64,000 nucleotides of DNA, from the NCBI GenBank assembly GCA_030770425.1, contig JASJFT010000041.1, positions 225,594 through 289,593 of the forward strand, read 5' to 3'. The stretch's first letter is position 1. Every line of letters begins with the position of its first letter. Both the position numbers and the translations under genes were made by a program. The notes under the pieces are model-generated. The model saw only the letters and a program-made list of their open reading frames with translations. It was not told the DNA's origin and made no database searches. This stretch comes from Darksidea phi (Eukaryota > Ascomycota > Dothideomycetes > Pleosporales > Lentitheciaceae). Positions 57,521 through 64,000 of the stretch are shown here, one piece after another.

Positions 57521-58375
57521 ATGAAGAACGTCAAGGTCATTGGAGGCCCAGAGAACTTCTGGCTATACTCTGAGACTGAAGGCTATGACATCACTCATCC
57601 TCCGACGCCTGATGCCCCAAAGATCTATCCGCGCATGGCATTGCAGACTCAGGAGTCCCGTGCTGTGATTGATCCTGCCAAGACTGCGCTGGCAATCATC
57701 GACCTCCAAAACTACTTCTTGTCACCTGCGCTTGGTCGGCCATCCGAGAGCCTAGGTTTACAGGTCGCTAAGAGGCTCAAGGAACAGGCGATTCCGGCGT
57801 GTAGAAAAGCTGGGATTCCAATACTCTGGCTTGGCTGGGGCCTGGCGCAGGAAGATATCGATCGAATGCCACCTTCGATCGTTCGTGGGTTTTCCTTGGA
57901 CAATAATTTCGAGGGCGATCGCAAAATACCCGGACTCGGGGTCGATATTGGGCCTGTGAAGCTGGATGACGGTTCCACGATCGAAGGCGGAAAGGTGCTG
58001 ATACGCGACGAGTGGAACTCAGAATTCTATAGCACTCTGGCGCGGGAAGCTAAGCCGGGTGATCTAAAGGTTTGGAAGAACCGCTTATCAGGATTCTGGG
58101 GGGGCACCGAGGTCGAGCATGTGTTGAAGTCCCGCGGCATTAGGACATTGATTTTTGCTGGTTGCAATACCGATCAATGTGTGGCATCAAGTCTTATGGA
58201 TGCGGCTTGGAGGAATTGGGACTGCCTTCTGCTCAGGGATGGAACCGCCACGACTAGCCCGAAGTTTGCACAGGACTCGGTCGAATTTAACATGGAAGGA
58301 TGGGGATTTTTGCTGAGTTGTAAAGACTTGGCCAACGGTGCGGACGAATTGGAGACCGAGGCGCGTTCGGCTTAG
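57521..58375 (+). CDS. Isochorismatase-like cysteine hydrolase
   Basis: 284 residues from the ATG at 57521, intronless. The fold of the cysteine hydrolase family is seen in order: ALAIIDLQNYF with Asp61, VWKNRLSGFWGG with Lys186, and FAGCNTDQCVASSLMDAAWR with the catalytic Cys220. The Asp-Lys-Cys triad is complete. A family-typical aromatic and Pro-rich N-terminal 45 residues precede the domain. Such proteins hydrolyse isochorismate, nicotinamide or other amides; fungal relatives of this size are mostly uncharacterised, and some modify plant salicylate precursors. The transposon fragment right upstream probably supplies part of its promoter. Confidence 0.9.
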   Translation: MKNVKVIGGPENFWLYSETEGYDITHPPTPDAPKIYPRMALQTQESRAVIDPAKTALAIIDLQNYFLSPALGRPSESLGLQVAKRLKEQAIPACRKAGIPILWLGWGLAQEDIDRMPPSIVRGFSLDNNFEGDRKIPGLGVDIGPVKLDDGSTIEGGKVLIRDEWNSEFYSTLAREAKPGDLKVWKNRLSGFWGGTEVEHVLKSRGIRTLIFAGCNTDQCVASSLMDAAWRNWDCLLLRDGTATTSPKFAQDSVEFNMEGWGFLLSCKDLANGADELETEARSA

Positions 58376-58783
58376 TTCATATAGAGCTGTGCATACGGCA
58401 ACAGCGTATGCCGTGTTGCCATAAGACAGCCCTCACCATACCTGTAACAAAAGATTAACTCCTTGGCTGAGGGGTTCTACGAAATGACCTCAGGTACGTG
58501 GCTCATAGTGGTTGGCTGCCATAATCCAGGAATTGGGCAAGCGTCTTGCAGATACCAGGTATGATGATAGCATTTTCTACCATTTGATGAGGGAAACCCG
58601 CCTGGTGAGGGGACATTGTGAGTCGTAGGTGATCCAGATATCTGAACCGTGGATTGCAGTACGTTATCACAAACTATAGAAACTTGAGCTACATAATAGC
58701 GCAGTATATATATTACCTGAAATTGGGAAACTCGACCCTATTTGAATTACGCAATAAGTGTAACGATACAACTGCGGGGTTTG
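58374..58783 (+). repeat. Tandem duplication, unit 1 (RIP-like)
   Basis: About 410 bp repeated at 58845-59264 with a 61-bp spacer. Where unit 2 has GTGCATTGCCTG this unit has ATATATTACCTG, i.e. G-to-A (C-to-T on the other strand). Each unit begins with a hairpin-forming sequence, GGCAACAGCGTATGCC with TGTTGCC close behind. Confidence 0.85.
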
Positions 58784-58844
58784 CTTTGCCACAAGGTCGA
58801 AGTCCCCTCCGGGCGAATGAAACGAACAAGCCATAGTCACATAC

Positions 58845-59264
58845 AGTTCATATTAAGCTGTGCATACGGCAACAGCGTATGCCGTGTTGCCATAAGACGG
58901 CCCTCACCATACCTGTAACAAAAGATTAGCTCCTTGGCTGAGGGGTTCTACGAAATGACCTCAGGTACGTGGCTCATAGTGGTTGGCTGCCATAATTCAG
59001 GGATTGGGCAAGCGTCTTGCAGATACCAGGTATGATGATAGCATTTTCTGCCATTTGATGAGGATGTTGAGGGAAACCCGCCTGGTGAGGGGGCATTGTG
59101 AGTCGTAGGTGATCCAGATGTCTGAACTGTGGATTGCAGTGCGTTATCACAAACTATAGAAACTTGAGCTGCACAATAGCGCAGTATGTGCATTGCCTGA
59201 AATTGGGGAAACTCGACCCTGTTTGAATTACGCAATAAGTGTAACGATACAACTGTGGGGTTTG
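58845..59264 (+). repeat. Tandem duplication, unit 2
   Basis: Direct copy of 58374-58783 with one extra 9-bp piece (near 59062) and fewer A/T changes. No coding sequence. It ends about 100 bp before the NLR start codon. Confidence 0.85.
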
Positions 59265-59363
59265 ATCTCAGGAAGGCAGACTTATAACGAAGCTTTTTGG
59301 CATATTTCACGTACTATTCTTATCGTTGATTATTTTCGCATGATTGTGTAGGCCACCAGAAGG

Positions 59364-62300
59364 ATGTATGTTAGAAACCCTGGTGAGCTTCGGCTCATCT
59401 ATGAAACAGAAGGATCAGATGCAACAGGTGGCGTAGAGTAAGAAATATACCAAGCAACTAGGAATCCTCTAATCATTTTGATAGTATCGTGGTAATCCCA
59501 GCTATTTGGGGTGATCATAAACCAGGATCATCCGGTAGTGGCTGCTGTTGGGCCAGATCCTTGGCTGCATTCACTATCGGCAAGACCCGCGTCTTCTTTT
59601 TCAAGTATCAACTGAACGTCGATGGATCATCGCTATGGGAGCAGCTTTTGGGACAGAGCTATCCCCTTGTCAAAGGACTGGACGACAGTCGAGCTACAAG
59701 AAGCGTAAGAGGCGAGCCCTCTCCATTAATACAAGACCTATCCGACTTACATTCTTGTTATAGGATCAAGTGAGGCCACTCTTGCTCATCTGTCACAGCC
59801 TTGGCGGCCTGATCGCGAAGAAGGTACGCTCCAATCAGCTCACGATTGCGTTGTGCTTTTTGAAACACGCTAATCCGCAAAGGCCCTGGCACTTGAATCA
59901 CGATCTCGGCCTTCCTATGCGGACGTCTTGGCTGGCATTGTATTTCTTGGGACACCCCATTTAGTAACCAGTGACGCAGATGGTTGGAGCAACCTGAAGT
60001 TACTCATGAGGGCCAATAGCAAAGACATCTCGAAGAACAATTTGACTGACTACGAGACGGAACAGCTCATATCAGTATGTCGCCAGTTCGAGAGTCTGCA
60101 GTTGCACAAACCTATATTGTCTGTTTACGAGCAGCGAAAAACAAGGTTTAACGATCATCGCTTCAACGCCTTTCGACGAAAAAACAACCTGTCAGAAGTG
60201 GTGCGTTTGGAACGTCTGATTCAAAGCATATAAGGCTAAAGTTATCAGCTTGTGGAAGAAACCATGGTCCAATTCAATGGTCCTCTCGAGTCCTTGTATG
60301 GAGTGGACAAGGCACACCTTGACCTTTGCGATGTTGACGAGGAGGACGCCTTTTACGGTCAGTTGAGCCAATACCTCTCGAATATAGCTCAATACGCGAC
60401 GCATAATGTCCTTCACACTTTCGGACAGGATGAAAAGCAAGAGTTCGTTAATCCGAATCTACGGCCAAAACATAGCCTCAGTTCATTTGCAGAATCATCT
60501 TCGAACGCTCCCGCCGCCGCACCTCCGCACACGCCCGAAACGGAACCTGGTGAGGGGAGCTGCCAAAACAGCGCTCCGCTTCAGGTAGATCATGATACTT
60601 CTTCTGGACAGGCGTATACGGATCTCGTACAATTACCTTTCATTCACTTGGCTTCTATCTCCAGGAACGCACAATTCTTTGGACGAGTCGATGTATTAGA
60701 AGCAATCGATGAAGCCTTTCACCTTGACCACACATCGACCTTCGAATCGGGGGAACAATCAAGTGGCCCAGATATTCCGGTATTGCCCCATTTATACGTC
60801 TTGTGCGGTATGGCAGGCATTGGCAAAACTGAAATCGCAACTGAATACTTGTACTCACGACTGAGTCATTTCGATGCGGCTATTTGGATCTACGCCGACA
60901 CTACCGAAAAATTGGGCACTCAATTTCTCGCCATTGCCAAAGAGCTCGGAATGGAAGCAGTCTCCGAGACTATGGATGTGGTCGAGGCACGAGAGATTGT
61001 TAAGGCATGGCTGGCTGCCCCTTCTGGCTATCGTATCTCGAAAGGACAGCGTCAAGAGACCAACGCCAGGTGGCTCATAGTTTTTGATAACACGGACGAT
61101 CCAGACATTCTATACGACTGGCTTCCAGACCAAGGCCCAGGTTGCATACTCGTTACCAGCAAATATCCTTGTATCAAGGAAGCTACCTATCGTTTGGAGA
61201 AAGGCCACGAAGTAGAGCCTTTTTCCCCAGCTCTCGGAAGCAATATGCTTAGAAAGTTGTCTGGTCGAGGAAAGGAAAACGATAGTTCGGAAGCAAGCGA
61301 TCGAATCGTGAAGGCTTTAGGTGGACTACCATTTGCGATTTCGCAAATGAGCGGCATCATTCGACAGAAGCATCTTACTCTCAAAGAATTTGAGGAATGG
61401 TACGACGAAGATTCCAAACACCTTCATGGCCTAAAGATTACAACCGGCTCGTCAAATTACCGACACACTATCGCAACAGCTTGGAGCGTCGAACAGCTCA
61501 GTGCTCCAGCCCTCGCGTTATTACAAGTATTGTCCCTTCTCGACCCAGACAGGATACCCGAAGAGATACTTATGGATGGGGCAAAGGATGTTCAGTTGAG
61601 GCATTACCCGATGAAGAAACATGCTTTCTTTGATGCACGGGCTGAGTTGATTCACATCTCTCTAGCGTCAAGGAATATGGCAACAAACGAACTCAAGGTC
61701 CATCGTCTAGTCCAGGCAGTGGTAAGGCAAAAGATGAATCGAAGTGAGACAGAAGCTGCATTTTCTGCTGCTTCTATTCTCATATCTGCGGTATGGCCCT
61801 GGGTCTCAGGGACTGATCCTACCAGAAACCAACCTTGGCGTGTGCCTATTGCTGAGAGGCTTGAGGCTCATATTTGCAACATGGAGAAGCTTTTCGGTAC
61901 AGACATCCGAGCTGGAGACTTCGATGGAACGGCCATTACCGGTAGTATATTTAGCAGTTATGCTTGGTAAATACTCCAACGTGTGCCTATGAAATGACAA
62001 TTTTAATATATAGTATAGGTACACCTTTGAACGCGGTCACTCAGACCAAACACAGACTTTCGGTCACTTGGCACAAGAAGCCCTGGAAAGAGCTCTAGCA
62101 ACAAAGGCGGGTGACGATAAAGGCATCACTCATTGGCTGGGGGAGGCTGCTCACAATTTGTCACTTGCAGGGGTCATGACTGGATCGTCCGATGGAATTA
62201 GAGACGTCAATCGCTGGCTAGAGATCCTTCACGCTCGAATCGAGAAATACAGCTTACCTTCGGATCACATTTCCCTGGCGACAGCGTACAATCAAATGGG

Positions 62301-63093
62301 GATTTGTCTCTTCAACAAGGATAAGGTTAAAGAGGCGGCGGAGAGTTTCCAGCAAAGCTTGGACGCTTACAAGACTGCGCCCAACCGGCCTAATTTCAGT
62401 GGAACATTCCCTGCGCTATCACTTTCATTAATACACTGTATGGAAGGCCGTCCTAAGGAAGCCGAAGAGGTTGTCAAACCAATGATCGAGGAACATGTAC
62501 GGATTCTTGGACCAGATGACACATCGAGTGCAGAGTAAGTGCCAAATATGATTGATCCGAACCCCAGATCCATCATTAAAGCTTCTGACAATGTATTCAG
62601 GTCTGGCCATCTTTGTCGCAGAATGGGCACAATCCGCGAGGTGCAACAGCATTTCGAAGAAGCCCTTGAGTATCACGAGCGCGCTTTGAGCAATATGCGA
62701 GTGACCCTCGGCGAGAAACACTACTTTACAGGAGACTGCTTTTATAGTATCGCCTTGAACCTTTTACGGCTTGGTGATGTGCAGCGCGCAGGGTGAGATC
62801 AATCCAAACTATCAAATGATATCAACAAGGTGGACTAAGCATGACTTCACAGTGATAACTTGGATTCCGCCATCAACGTATTCGCCTCTGCGCTGCATAT
62901 AGAGGCGCAAGCCGCGCGAGCAGTCTGGAAGAAGGGGTGTATGCTGAGAGATCTTGGGCAAGAAGCAGAAAGCAAGGTGCTATTTCAAAAGGCTACAGAA
63001 CTCAGACGCACGGTCGTGTCCAACGACGTGAAGTCAGTGGAGGAGTTTACCGATGAAGACTGGAACGACTCAATAGTGTATTGGTCCCGTTGA
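59364..63093 (+). CDS. NLR-type receptor: SesB-like hydrolase, NB-ARC and TPR domains
   Basis: Eight exons, 59364-59437, 59485-59704, 59764-59823, 59883-60200, 60249-61966, 62019-62534, 62601-62792 and 62853-63093, join to 1112 residues with all phases consistent. The N-terminal domain is an alpha/beta hydrolase of the SesB/lipase type (IVVIPAIWGDH, then LLICHSLGGLIAKK with Ser110, then GIVFLGTPH). The NB-ARC domain has the P-loop CGMAGIGKTEIATEYL (411-418), RWLIVFDN at about 498-505 as Walker B, and ALGGLPFAISQM. The C-terminal 315 residues contain helical tetratricopeptide-like units (AYNQMGICLFNKDKVKEAAE, FEEALEYHERALSNMRVTLG). This layout is a known fungal NLR class tied to non-self recognition and cell death. 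No lesion was found. Confidence 0.9.
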
Positions 63094-64000
63094 TATGGGA
63101 TGGATACTCGCAGGGATTGGCTGTGGGCTCACCTTCTATGACTACCCCTTAGTGCTATTAGCCGGAGCTATTAGATGTTAGTTCCCTGAATCATGATCAA
63201 TATGCTCGAGTGAAATAAGTCTATCTTTTTCGTCTCAGTATTGGAAAAGGAAATCTCAAAGGAGCGCTACTCTACTGTCATCTCAGCACACACTAACACG
63301 GTCAGTGGAGCGTGTAACTCGCACCACTCACTAAGTCGACATGGGCGATATGCAAACATATAGGCATAGCATGAGGATTTGTGTCCAAGTTCGAGCCAAC
63401 ATCTATGCCCGCCGGACTGAACATCATTGGATATTCGCAATTATTTTGAGGATCTAGATAGCTCTAGTTAAGTAGATATTTAGGATTATTTCACAGTCAT
63501 ACCAATAGCAGGAAATGGTAACAAAAGCCGTGATTTGTGGGTGATTTGTTGACTAACTAGACATTATATAGTGCGGCTGCAATGTTGCGAAGCTTGCAGG
63601 GGTATCTAGCGTCCAAAGAAAAGCACATTTTTTAGTCATTCCGTCAATCGTCCTCTACCGTCCAACTCGACCCCTCGTCTCTATATCCTAGACTCTTCCT
63701 TCAAATCCTCTCTTGGTCTCTCTTTGCTTCATTGTCGGTAATATATCGAGGCCGTGAATTTGTCTTCATCAATTCGTCCACTCCTCCTCGATTTGCTCAC
63801 GCGATCCTGGTGTTCCTCTGGCCCTGTTCAGGTTAAGGCCATCCATTTCTAGCACCATAGTAACTCGTATACGCGGCGTTCACGCTGCGGTGATGCTCAG
63901 CAACTGGAGGTATTTTCAGAGTCTTTGATTTGGATTTGCATAGTGGGAGTCTCTTCAGAAGGTCCGCACGAAACACAGTAGGAGTTTGTACACAGTAGAG
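63094..64000. other. Region downstream of the NLR gene
   Basis: No coding sequence was recognised. The final 60 bp carry a dispersed repeat copy. Confidence 0.4.
63941..64000 (+). repeat. Dispersed repeat, copy C (cut by the window end)
   Basis: The last 60 bases match copies A (8832) and B (44953), starting TAGTGGGAGTCTCTTCAGAA. The remainder lies beyond the window. Confidence 0.75.

Overview
This window is eukaryotic and comes from a filamentous ascomycete. Genes carry short GT-AG introns, mostly about 47-80 bp with a few of 100-250 bp, and many exon joins can be checked because they restore a known protein. The mix of GC-balanced housekeeping blocks and AT-rich, repeat-filled islands with C-to-T/G-to-A biased repeat copies suggests repeat-induced point mutation (RIP). 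I infer a Pezizomycotina genome, plausibly Pleosporales (Dothideomycetes). No bacterial-type operon, CRISPR array or confident tRNA was seen.

Layout. (1) 1-2494: 5'-truncated NACHT-type NLR with an in-frame stop. (2) 3043-5184: MFS permease of the Dal5/TNA1 type, minus strand. (3) About 5.2-12.2 kb: gene-poor graveyard with relics of a polyketide synthase C-methyltransferase domain, a DUF2235 hydrolase and a BTB/POZ gene, plus one copy of a dispersed repeat. (4) 12.2-38.4 kb: dense housekeeping block. It holds proteasome beta6 (PRE7), an HCNGP/SAP30BP-like protein, proteasome beta7 (PRE4), an extended SDR, a MARVEL protein, a GST-kappa/DsbA-like protein, the Sad1/USP39 splicing factor, CCT2, the unfolded-protein sensor IRE1, COQ10, a Trm140-type tRNA methyltransferase, an Erj5-type ER J-protein, a PRA1 protein, a disordered protein, and a small J-protein with tiny 5' exons. 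(5) 38.4-43 kb: repeats and a decayed HET-ankyrin gene fused in frame to a rhodopsin-like (SAT4 family) fragment. (6) 43-44 kb: alpha/beta hydrolase. (7) 44-48 kb: RIP-like repeat island with a TA-flanked MITE nested inside a larger inverted-repeat element. (8) 47.9-58.4 kb: CmcJ-like protein, CorA-like transporter, OPT transporter, possible Rpa14-like Pol I subunit, mitochondrial ribosomal protein bL34m and an isochorismatase-like hydrolase. (9) 58.4-59.3 kb: imperfect tandem duplication. (10) 59.4-63.1 kb: an apparently intact eight-exon NLR with a SesB-like hydrolase, NB-ARC and TPR domains. The dispersed repeat reappears at the right edge.

Together the core block covers proteostasis (two proteasome subunits, a chaperonin subunit, two J-proteins, IRE1), RNA processing and mitochondrial function. 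The flanks carry self/non-self recognition genes (two NLRs and a dead HET gene), lone secondary-metabolism-type enzymes and transposon debris, the usual makeup of fungal accessory chromatin. Exon coordinates were derived by eye from splice motifs and reading-frame continuity. No database search or RNA evidence was available.
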